From Stenogyne calaminthoides (taxonomy: Eukaryota > Streptophyta > Magnoliopsida > Lamiales > Lamiaceae): a DNA stretch of 64,000 nucleotides. Both the position numbers and the translations under genes were made by a program. Positions 55,930 through 64,000 of the stretch are shown piece by piece (position 1 is the stretch's first letter; each line of letters opens with the position of its first letter). Below the pieces are notes generated by a model. It did not search any database, had not been told where the DNA came from, and worked only from the letters and a program-made list of their open reading frames with translations. The stretch spans positions 29,087,667 through 29,151,666 of the forward strand of contig JBBCBC010000007.1 in assembly GCA_037126765.1 (NCBI GenBank), in the 5' to 3' direction.

Positions 55930-57501
55930 TCAGTGGGGCTCAGGTGAAGCAGCCCTAGGTTTCTGATTGTAAGGGTAGGTACGACTGCTACCATTAAAAG
56001 ATTCATATATTTTTGGCATAGATGGTCTTAGCAGTTCACTCTTAGCTTGCTTGTTAGGCAACTTGGATTGAGTTGACTTCAGCTGGGACTGTCCCTCGCG
56101 AGATGGTCCTGACTGGGGCCTACTCTGCTGATTTGACTGAGGTCTCTTCAGAAGAACAAGATTCTTCTGTTGATTCCTCGACTGATGTCTGATCAGTTGG
56201 GGTCCATTTATGTTCCCTTTCTGATCCGGCACTTGCCTTGCCTGGTAAGCTGATCCTTTTCCCTTATTTGATACAGATTTTACTTTTCGTGTATCTTGAT
56301 CAGAAACTCGTTTGATTACACTTTTCTGAAGTGAACCAGACGGAGCTTTTGAGGATGCAACCTTTTGAGGATGCAGATTAGTTGACGTACGAAAATAGTT
56401 GTTCAGATCTTGAACAGTCTTAGATGATTTCGTGAAAACCTCTATTTTCTTACGCAAATTATCCTCAGTAACTTTCAAACTCTCATGCAGTCGGAAGAGT
56501 TCATCAAACTTAGCTTGAAGGATTTTAAGATCACCAACTTGCTGTTTGTTAATAGCTTGTTGTTCCTTAACCAGTTTTCCCTGATCAGAAGAGCTGACTT
56601 TCAGAAACTCCAGTTCTGTAGTCATCTTCTGAACAGTCTCAACTGATTTCAGTTCAGCAGCTTTTCTTGCAGCATTTTCTTTAACAAGCTGAATGTTCTC
56701 TGCCCTCAACTTATCGTTCTCAGTTTCCACTATTGTATAAGTGTCTACTGTATTAGAGAGATCATCAAGTAATTGCTCATTGTAGAGCTGCAGGTCAATC
56801 TCTCTAGTAGGTGTGCTTAGCACAACAGGTGTGGAAATAGAAAACACAGAAGGTTTAGAAGATACCTCAGAATTATCAGCATCCTTAACCATAAGGCAGA
56901 TGTCATCATCAGATGAGAACATCAGATCGTCGAAGCTGTTGAAGTCATCAGCATTGGTCATCAGGCAGAAGTCTTCTACAGATGAGTAGCCTGAATCATC
57001 TGAAGGCAGATAAGAGTCATCTATTCCTGTCGTATCAGCTACCATTGCTTTTCTGTCTCTGTATCTCTGCTCTCTTCTATTTTGCTTATCTTCTCTCTCT
57101 TTTGGAGTTAGGTCAGGACAGTCTGCACTGTAGTGACCTGGTTTCTGACAGTTTAAACATGCTCCAGGTTCCATGGAATTTCTTCTACCAGGTGAATCAT
57201 TTCTTCTGTAGGATCTATCAGGTGACTTCCCAGTTTGCCTGTAATCAGAATTCCTTCTTTCTGATCTGTTGTCTCTTCTATCATCAGAACGATCATCTCT
57301 CTTCTTATCTTCTCTGCGGTCATCTCTATGATCATCTCTTCTGTCACCAGATCTATTCCTTTCTTGTGATCTGTCAAAAGATCTTCTAACTCTTCCTCTG
57401 CTGTTCTGATAGTCTCTGTAAAACTTCCGATATTTTCCCAGTTGAATGTTGGATCTTTCAAACTTTCTGGTCAGCAAAGCAATCTGTTCTGTCTGACTCA
57501 T
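55930..57501 (-). CDS. Gag C-terminal half with CCHC zinc knuckle, open for 523 codons
   Basis: An Arg/Asp-rich basic region (DRRDDHRDDRREDKKRDD), then a CCHC knuckle CLNCQKPGHYSADC (C-x2-C-x4-H-x4-C), then an acidic Ser/Asp region, a coiled coil (ELEFLKVSSSDQGKLVKEQQ), a second basic tail and the linker MPKIYESFNGSS. The knuckle binds element RNA in Gag. The ATG is probably internal, because the frame continues the gag segment at 57543-57831 apart from a stop and frame change between 57502 and 57545. It contrasts with the heavily broken plus-strand counterpart at 9406-10910. Confidence 0.82.
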   Translation of the reverse strand: MSQTEQIALLTRKFERSNIQLGKYRKFYRDYQNSRGRVRRSFDRSQERNRSGDRRDDHRDDRREDKKRDDRSDDRRDNRSERRNSDYRQTGKSPDRSYRRNDSPGRRNSMEPGACLNCQKPGHYSADCPDLTPKEREDKQNRREQRYRDRKAMVADTTGIDDSYLPSDDSGYSSVEDFCLMTNADDFNSFDDLMFSSDDDICLMVKDADNSEVSSKPSVFSISTPVVLSTPTREIDLQLYNEQLLDDLSNTVDTYTIVETENDKLRAENIQLVKENAARKAAELKSVETVQKMTTELEFLKVSSSDQGKLVKEQQAINKQQVGDLKILQAKFDELFRLHESLKVTEDNLRKKIEVFTKSSKTVQDLNNYFRTSTNLHPQKVASSKAPSGSLQKSVIKRVSDQDTRKVKSVSNKGKGSAYQARQVPDQKGNINGPQLIRHQSRNQQKNLVLLKRPQSNQQSRPQSGPSREGQSQLKSTQSKLPNKQAKSELLRPSMPKIYESFNGSSRTYPYNQKPRAASPEPH

Positions 57502-57542
57502 GATATTTCCAACAGGTTCAGTAGACTTTGAGCTGCTGCCGG

Positions 57543-57831
57543 CTACTTTAATGCAACTGCTTTTGATGTGGCAGGTGTGACTTCGTTAGGTGACTCATCA
57601 TCGTCTTCTTGTCCTCTTTCAATCAGATCAAACTCATGGGCTTTAAGGCTCAGAAACAGGTTGCTTGGCTTCATTTTCGCAATATCTTGACAATCCTTTA
57701 TCACTGTAACTTTCATATTTCGTTTCTTTGTCAGAGATCTCAAGATCTTGTAGTTGATGTCTTTGTCTGATATTTCTCGTCCCAGTTTCCATAGTTTGTT
57801 GATAGACATGGTGATTCTTCCATCGAGCTTA
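57543..57831 (-). pseudogene. Gag fragment fused to LTR sequence
   Basis: The segment starts at LDGRITMSINKLWKLG and includes KILRSLTKKRNMKVTVIKD and SNLFLSLKAHEFDLIERG, corresponding to the second half of the gag frame at 8692-9405. Upstream of 57831 the sequence is family-A LTR. The N-terminal half of gag, the leader, the primer-binding site and the 3' part of the 5' LTR are therefore missing. The open frame extends into LTR sequence only by chance. Confidence 0.85.
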
Positions 57832-58703
57832 AGGCTGAAGAATAAGATTTCTATGCTAAGAACAATGGGATGAACACTTAGAAAATGAGCTTCCATTTAG
57901 TGTTCTTTGTGCGGAAATTTGCTTGTGCTTGAGCTTGATGATAATTTCCATGTCTTCACTATGAAGGTTGATCTCATATTTATAGACCATGAAATCAAAA
58001 GAGCCGTTGGAGAGCAATTTGGATTTCAGGCTATTTTTGGTAGATTTGCAAGCTTGATGTGATGTTCTTCAGGGACGGCATGGCCGAAAGCATGTATGTT
58101 TGTCCTTTCTAGCCATTTGACTGTGTAGCACCAAATCCCGCATTATCAGCTCCGTGCATACGTGTCCCATTCTCATTGGTTAACAAGTACGCTTGTTCGG
58201 TGTTTGTTTTACGAATTTAAGGTTGACATTCTTCTTGTCAGATTAACATCGTATGATCTGGTGCACAAACAGTTGTCACCAGGTGTGAGCTGAACTGATC
58301 AGATAAGCTGATCAGTCTACCTGATAGAGTCTTCAGATGCAAGTTGTCTTAACTCAACTAGCAAACTCGACTGATGTATATCTTCTGATCTCCCGGTCTT
58401 GTTCTTCTGGTAGTCATCTGATCTTCAGGTCTTCTGATTCTTTAGCTTCAAGTCTTCACCTGATCATCTGACTTTCTGACTTGTCTGATCTTCTGACTGA
58501 TCTTCTGATCTTCTCCAAGACTTGACCTATACATATTGTGTTCCCCCTCAATATGTGACTTATCTACTACATCAGTTGTTCTATACAATCATTATCAACT
58601 GGTCACCTTATACTGATATCTAGAACATCAGTCAGCTAACAGGTCTGATTGGTCCTATTACAAGTGTTTTGAAACTTTCATCAAAACTCTAAATTTCCTA
58701 ACA
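57832..58703 (-). repeat. 5' LTR of the reverse-strand element, 3' part deleted
   Basis: About 872 bp of family-A LTR beginning TGTTAGGAAATTTAGAG (minus strand at 58703). It matches 47330-48201 closely and is cut at the gag junction. The R/U5 part seen in the 3' LTR (44970-45570 and 47241-47330) is absent. Confidence 0.9.
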
Positions 58704-58987
58704 ATATCTCCAACACACCGCCTCACTTTACTTTTCCTGTAAGTTAACTTTGTTTTTACTATTATATTACATTTTTTATATTTTATTTTATTTAATAATA
58801 CTATCCATATTATAATTAATATTATGTGGTATATACATATGCAGTGATGTGGGTAGCACATAGGTATAAATTCACATTCTAATTAGAATTATCATTCATT
58901 AGCAATAACACTATTATATCATTTTATTATTAATTTAGTAATTTATGTAGAAATATATACATGTATTTAAACATATTATATACACAT

Positions 58988-59105
58988 AAACTCGTATGAG
59001 ATGGTCTCATGCATGAAACTAGGTACATTCTAGCACAAATCAAAGTGTTAAAGCGTTAATGCCCAAATTATACTTCATCTCATCGTGACACCATCTCATA
59101 CAAGT
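58988..59105 (-). repeat. Dispersed repeat, copy 2
   Basis: The reverse complement matches 32766-32895: gtataatttgggcatta-like, gctttaaca and tttcatgcatgagaccatctc blocks line up. See copy 1. Confidence 0.55.
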
Positions 59106-59173
59106 TAGTCTTTTATATATAATATACATGCGTATTCTTATATACATGATGATCAAATAACAATCTCCATCTA

Positions 59174-59407
59174 CTCCTTGCATCCCAACTTTGTCTTCAC
59201 ACCACATTTTTTCTCGTGTTTTAGCGAGCGAGTTATTTATTAGTATTTGAAATGATAAAGTGACTTTTAAGAAGGGGTATGATAGATCTATCTCTCCTCT
59301 ATTATATGTCTCCTTAAAAATTACTTTATCATTTCAAATACTAATAAAAAACTCGCTCACTAAAACACGAGAAAACAGTAACTATGAACAAAGAGTTGGG
59401 ACAGATG
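59174..59407. mobile_element. Foldback MITE (Stowaway-like)
   Basis: 234 bp flanked by TA. Ends CTCCTTGCATCCCAACTTTG and (right) caaagagttgggacagatg are inverted. The inner part is a near-perfect palindrome (cgagcgagttatttattagt paired with actaataaaaaactcgctc; atttgaaatgataaagt paired with actttatcatttcaaat), so the whole element folds into one hairpin. Confidence 0.72.
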
Positions 59408-59617
59408 TAATATTTATTTTACTACCCTTTCACTAAATTAAATATCTTTATTCACTAAATTATTTATAAGATGTACTTAAATTCTAATAAAGCTCAATCA
59501 TCACCACTAAAGAGCTAAAAGCATACTAAATAATTCAATGTTGAAAAGTAAGATAAGATAATGCAAAATAATTTGTAGCACATAAATAATATAAAATGTG
59601 TGTAATCACAACTAATA

Positions 59618-59833
59618 TTGTTACGATTCGGTTTGAAGTTTTTTCGATCGAATTTCTTGTTTCGATTCAATTCGTGTCTATCATGGATCTTTTATCGTGT
59701 CCATCATGATCTTTTTCTGGTTTTTCTTCGTTTTTCCTGTATGAATTCTCAAATTAGGGCTATGGCGTTTAATGGTGGTTCGTTGAATCCTGTTGATAAT
59801 CCCTTTTTGCCACTCACCCTATATCCCAACAAT
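59618..59833 (+). pseudogene. Possible copia gag N-terminal fragment
   Basis: A plus-strand frame reads MAFNGGSLNPVDNPFLPLTL then YPNNNPSLS from 59762. This resembles the start of copia gag polyproteins, which often begin with an Asn/Pro-rich segment around 'NPFFLH'. It is cut at about 59834 by the Tat-type element. The evidence is weak and based on composition and a short motif. Confidence 0.3.
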
Positions 59834-60242
59834 AATCCAAGTCTGAGCGCCTCTTGGCAGTCGCCTCTGCAACCTGCCTTGCCAGCTCAGCTGACCTCTC
59901 CTGGGCTGCTTTTAGGTCGGCCTCCATCCGTGCCATGGCTGCCGCAGCATCCCTAACTTTTACCTTTTGCTGGTCAAGGGCCGAGCAGGCAACCTCCAGA
60001 TCCTGGTAGTTCTGCTCAACAACCCGCTCCAGAAAGGTGGTTGCCTTCTGGGAATGGATCAGGGCAGAGTAGAGGTTGATTTCCTTGGAGCTAGAGGAGG
60101 CCACCTGGTGGTCTTCCAGCGACCAGCTCTGGGCCACATCCCGAAGCGTACTCCGCAGATACCGAGGCCAATCCGCCGACACCCTGACTACCGGTGGAAT
60201 CTTCGACCGAAGGTATTCGGTCACAAGAGGAGGGAAGTTCAC
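59814..60242 (-). pseudogene. Antisense ORF of the Tat-type element, C-terminal coiled coil
   Basis: 142 open codons on the minus strand, ending in an Ala/Glu/Arg-rich coiled coil (DAAAAMARMEADLKAAQERS). This kind of C-terminus is typical of the extra ORF proteins of these elements. It probably forms the last exon or exons of the gene starting at 61958. The frame runs into flanking sequence at its end. Confidence 0.5.
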
Positions 60243-60798
60243 GAACCTGCATTACGAGAAAGTTAGATACACGCCCAGAAGGGAATGCTACTTGAAGAGA
60301 AAACCATCTACTTACTCCTCAGAATGGTCGATGTCCCACCCCACGAAGGAGCGGTCATCGGAAAATTATGCACTGTGGCGAGGTGGCGGTGGGGGGTCGG
60401 GCGGCGGCAAATGGTTTTCCGGGCAGACAAGGGCTCTTCCCCAAAGAACCATGCCAGATTGGCATTCCTCACGACGAGCTCGCTTGCGGGTTGGAGAGTC
60501 CCCCTCTCGAACACGGCAAGCATCCCCTCGGCTCTCCCGTTACTTGCTCTTCTCTTTTTATTTATCCCCACGAGAAGATCCCCTAGTTTCTAGGAGACCC
60601 CCGCTCCTCGTGGGGGTGGCAGTCCGAGCGGAGAACCCTGTGCGAGAGAATTGGAGTGCAGGGTTGCGACGCAAAGACATTTTTGCTGGAGTCGGAGTGG
60701 TCGCTTGGATAGGATAGTAGGCAACTGCAAAGAAAGAAAAAGAAGTCAATTAGTGGGTGACGAGCGAGTGACCAACTCATCCGAAATGAGCAAAGTCC

Positions 60799-61958
60799 TC
60801 ACCTAGGCAACCAAGTTCGCGGGGGAAAGTTTGTAAACCACCCCATCTCGAAGGCGGAATTGAAAAAATCTACATGACAGAGCTTGTAGGGTTACTCGAA
60901 GGCAAGACTGTAAGTGGCCTCAAAGTCCCAATTTAGCCGATCCTCGTCAGCAACAATGACTCCTGCAAGAAAAATGAAGAATTAGATCAGTACGGAGATG
61001 CGCAGGAGTATTTCAGAAGCTTACGAGGAGTTCGGTCTTGGAAGTTGGAGGGAACGCGGATCTCCTCAATGGTATCAGGAGCGCCACTCTGCCAGGCCAC
61101 ACCTACAAACAACCAGCGGGGATGCCAGTTCTTCACCTTATTCACAATACCCCACACAATACGACAACCAGGCCAATTCTTGAGAGCATAGTGGCCTTAT
61201 TGGCCGTGCTGGGCAATCAGCGACCAGTAGAAGTTCATTTCCATGGGAGAAGGAAGAAGGTACAGGCCTGCCTGGCCGAGAACAGTCATATTCGACAAGA
61301 TGTAGCTCAACCCATTGGGAGTAATCTGGGCTGGGGCAAGTCGCCAAGCGGCCAGCAAATGTGAGATGTTCGGATGGAAAGGGAAGCGAAGGCCGGCATC
61401 CAGGGAGGCCTCATGAATAGCGATCATACCCTCCAGAGGTTGGTCGGCCCATTTGGAATCATCAGGGCGATAGAAATACACATAGTTGGGGGTCTCGTAT
61501 CGAGTATGGGCCGCATCGAGCTCAGCCTCCGTCACGATGGATTTTCTCTTCTCATCGTTCATAAAGAATCGGGATTTCCCAGCTGGTCGCACAACTAGCT
61601 GCAATGGCCATCGATGTTCGAGGTCGACCCAATATGCCCGGTAGTTAAAATAGTTAGGATGCTCCTCGTCTTGACGGGCCGAGGTTTCAGGCAAGTCAGA
61701 CGTGTCGCTGCCCCTAGGCATGCTTGCGGATGGCTTTGGAGTGAGGATGCCCAAATCCTCGATGGAGTCAAATACATTGAGGTCCGCCAGAGAATTTCCC
61801 CCATCACGGTGAGAGGAACCGACGTCCCTGTGAAGCGCACCCCCGCTGCTGGTACCGGTAGAGGAGACCTCTCGCACATGAGGCGGAGTCCGAAAGGGGG
61901 TCCCAGAGGGTGTTTCAGTCTCCCCCCTGGCTGAGATGGAGTGACCCTCGTTTGACAT
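60799..61958 (-). pseudogene. Antisense ORF of the Tat-type element, N-terminal part (Transposase_28-like)
   Basis: Starts MSNEGHSISARGETETPSG. A Ser/Gly-rich region leads to LDAGLRFPFHPNISHLLAAW then RLAPAQITPNGLSYILSNM, the signature of the 'putative gypsy type transposon' family. A TAA at 61197-61199 interrupts the frame. The same frame continues with KNWHPRWLFVGVAWQ and IEEIRVPSNFQDRTPR to a probable donor near 61023. A second exon, about 60800-60960, reads DEDRLNWDFEATYSLAFE and then hits a stop. Function is unknown for the family. The product is not expected to be complete here. Confidence 0.65.
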
Positions 61959-62353
61959 AAAAGGAAGGGATGGAGAGGATCAGAAGTGTAATACTTACCC
62001 TAGGACGAAGAACTTGTGTAGACGTCAATGGTGCACCAGAAGGAGATATCGCAGAGAGACAAGAATAGAAAAATCCTCGAATGAAGAAAAGAAGCCTATT
62101 TATAAAAGAAGACGGGGGCCCGTATGCAAATATTTTTTTAAAAATCGTTGCAAATCCGCAAAATCTCGAAAAAGACGGGGCGCGTGATGATCACACGCCA
62201 TCATTACGGTATAGAGCGACGTCATCGCCGATCCTTTTGAGGCAACTGTTGGACTTACCGAGACAAGCAAGCGACCACGACTATGCTTTGGGAATCGTGG
62301 ACGTAGAAGTCAGGTCGACCAGTGAACACTTCGCTAGCGACCTAGGGGGCAAT

Positions 62354-62923
62354 TGTTGTGGCCCCATAACAATGGGGCGACCACCCGCCAAGAGCACAAC
62401 CATCAGTAAGACCGCATGGCGACCTTTACCCCAGACTGGAGGGGGTTAGCCGACCAAGGGAGGCGACCACTATAGGCAACCTCAGCCACTACGGTCGGTG
62501 GCCACGGGCGACCACCCAAGGCCGAGGAAGATAAACATGGAAGGAGACCAAGACAGTTGGGAAGGCGGATTTTCCGGAGATAAGCAAGGGAAGTGTATCT
62601 TGGTCGAAGATCACGGCCCCAGTTAAAGGGGATTATGCCTTATCAGTTTGTAACCCTAAAGGGTCGAATAAGAAGGCCCTAGGAGTAGTTGTAACCTAGT
62701 TGTATTTATTGCCTATAAATATAGCGAGGGATTCACAGTGAAAGGGGATCAAAATTGTAGCACTCCAGGCAAATATAATTAGAACACTCCTGGCTTGGTA
62801 TTACCTCTGGACATAGCTGAATTCCGGCGAACTGGGTCACCAAATTCCTTGTTTTCTCTTGTTTTCTCATTCTTCATTTCGTGAGTGATTGTTAGTACGT
62901 CAGGACATATTCCGGCTATAACA
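62354..62923 (+). repeat. 3' LTR of the Tat-type element (570 bp)
   Basis: TGTTGTGGCCCCATAAC...TTCCGGCTATAACA, directly after a purine tract. TATAAATA at 62714-62721 marks the promoter. The start of transcribed R is expected about 30 bp later (gattcacagtg). GC-rich blocks (ggcgaccacc) occur in its 5' part. The following five bases, tatag, may be a target duplication, but the left copy was not found. Confidence 0.75.
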
Positions 62924-64000
62924 TATAGATTAAGTTCGAAGATCAGAAGACAAGATCAGCAGATGTCAAGGATCAGAATATCTAAAGATCAGAAGACAGG
63001 ATCAACAGATGCCAAGGATCAGAATATCTAAAGATCAGAAGACATCAGTACTAAAGACAAGAAGACCTATTCTATCAAGATATCAGCAGATCCGATAAAT
63101 TTGAAGCTAAGATAACTATATCAGAAGACTCAAGGTAGCCTGATCAGTAAGATACTAATCAGTAAGTCAAGCTAAGTCAGAAACGTGATAAGTTTACTCA
63201 CGTATCCAAAACATACGAAGGAAATTAGACAAGAAGAATATCAACATAGCTGGCTTTAAAAGGCACCTAATAAGTGTACTTGTTAGCCACTAAGATCTCG
63301 ACATGTATGTATAGAAACTGACGATGCAGGATATGGCGTATCAGGGCAAACGACAAGAAAGGACAAATATACACGAAGACGGCATGACTTGCCTGAGCAC
63401 GTCAAATCACGCCTGCAAGCTACCAAAAATAGCCTAAAATTCAAATCGCTCTCCAACGAGTCTTTGATTTCAAGGTCTATAAATATGGGATAATACCTTC
63501 AGAGTAAGTTACAAAAATTATACACAAGCTCAAGCTACAAGCAATTTCGCAAGAACACCAACAACTCAAGAAATATTTTAAGTGTTCATCCCATAGGTTC
63601 TTAGCAAGAAATCTTATCCTTTAGCTTTAGGCTACTTAAATACTAGGATAGATTTCCAGTTGGAAACTATACAAATCTTTACCCAAACTGAGTGTTAGGT
63701 TAAAGTTTGTGAGCAAGATTTCAAGCTAGGGTTTCTAGTCCTGATTTCTGGGATAAGTTGAGTGAGAACTCCATAAACATCTGATTGTAAGGTGTTTGGA
63801 CTAACACGTTAAACTAAGTCTAGTTTGGTAAGTAAGTGCCCCTGGACTGGGAAGAGTGGACGTAGGACAAGTTGTCCGAACCACTATAAATTGTGTGTTC
63901 TTTATCTTGCTTTACACTATTGCACACTACTTTTTTGATAAGCTATCATGCATATTCTAAGAGGAGATCAGTTATTCATCAAGCAGCTGATCTGATCAGT
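62924..64000 (+). repeat. Family-A LTR, truncated on the left and running out of the window
   Basis: CAGA-rich tract (gatcagaagacaagatcag), TATAAATA at about 63478-63485, and the downstream sequence ttcatcccataggttcttag and gatagatttccagttggaa are those of LTRs A1/A2 (6187-6280, 7900-7985). The beginning of the LTR is replaced by the Tat-type element, and the 3' end lies beyond 64000. Confidence 0.85.

Larger units (their letters stand above)
44970..58703 (-). mobile_element. SIRE-like Ty1/copia element, family A, with 5-bp target duplication
   Basis: A minus-strand element bounded by family-A LTR ends (TGTTAGGAAATTTAG at 58703, ...CCCGTTTAGGACC-type end reading TGTAGGTCCCG at 44970 on plus). 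It is flanked by a perfect duplication ATATC (44965-44969, 58704-58708). In element order it holds 5' LTR (truncated), gag, nucleocapsid, protease, integrase, RT, RNase H, a spacer, an env-like ORF, a purine tract and 3' LTR. The 3' LTR is interrupted by a solo family-B LTR. Multiple nonsense codons and frameshifts make it non-autonomous. It is the better-preserved counterpart of the block at 5207-13284. Confidence 0.92.
58704..59617. other. AT-rich intergenic DNA with repeats
   Basis: No gene is credible. It begins with the ATATC duplication. It contains the second copy of a dispersed repeat (58988-59105, minus orientation relative to 32766-32895) and a foldback MITE (59174-59407). Confidence 0.75.
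59834..62923 (+). mobile_element. 3' end of a Ty3/gypsy Tat-type element with an antisense ORF
   Basis: GC-richer DNA than its surroundings. It ends in a plus-oriented LTR (62354-62923) preceded by a purine tract ctagggggcaat (62342-62353). The interior holds an antisense multi-exon ORF of the 'putative gypsy type transposon' (Transposase_28, PF04195-like) kind. Tat-lineage gypsy elements are known to carry such extra ORFs, often antisense, between pol and the 3' LTR. The left border near 59834 is approximate. No gag-pol or 5' LTR is present. Confidence 0.65.

Noticed and set aside
60076..60717. 213-codon plus-strand frame in the GC-rich region
   Set aside because: It lies opposite the Transposase_28-like antisense gene, has Arg/Ser-rich shadow composition, and has no motif.

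Overview
This is plant nuclear DNA, almost certainly from a eudicot. It holds three intron-containing housekeeping genes whose exons rebuild recognisable plant proteins, set in AT-rich intergenic DNA and surrounded by nested LTR retrotransposons (mostly SIRE-like Ty1/copia), MITEs and one tandem satellite. The species cannot be named from the sequence. No prokaryotic, organellar or CRISPR features were seen.

Layout. 1-3929: 3' part of a SIRE-like copia element (C) with a broken coiled-coil 'env-like' reading frame and a complete 3' LTR. 3933-23300: one satellite array (about 59-bp monomers in a 7-monomer, about 413-bp higher-order unit). It is split by a rearranged copia block (5207-14161: two directly abutting LTRs, a decayed gag-pol, and a reversed LTR fragment of another family) and by an element made of two LTRs around only 132 bp (18332-21907, clean 5-bp target duplication). 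23301-24588: an internally deleted Mutator-like transposase remnant.

25970-42849 is the genic island: DET1 (+, 11 exons, 531 aa), a CCCH/FG nucleoporin CG1/C3H16 (-, 10 exons, 424 aa) and a ROS3-like RRM protein (+, 4 exons, 613 aa). In all three, the predicted exon lengths sum to a multiple of three. CG1 and ROS3 are divergent, with start codons 323 bp apart. The shared promoter has three AGGCCCA (site II) motifs, two telo-boxes and a TGACGTCA palindrome. A hAT element with a perfect 8-bp duplication lies in CG1 intron 1, and a MITE in DET1 intron 1.

42850-44969 holds nested Stowaway-like MITEs and a long-armed foldback. 44970-58703 is a reverse-strand SIRE-like copia element with a perfect 5-bp duplication (ATATC), broken gag, protease, integrase, RT, RNase H and env-like frames, and a second-family solo LTR (duplication AAACT) inside its 3' LTR. 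58704-59833 is AT-rich DNA with a MITE and a possible gag fragment. 59834-62923 is the 3' end of a Ty3/gypsy Tat-type element with an antisense extra ORF and its 3' LTR. 62924-64000 is another family-A LTR running out of the window.

The most unusual signal is in the repeats. In certain tracts, words built on CTGA/TCAG in one copy become CCGA, TCGA, CTCGA, TCGGA or TCAAG in the homologous copy. The two LTRs of one insertion show different outcomes at the same site. This could be a methylation-linked base-calling artefact or an unusual mutational process.
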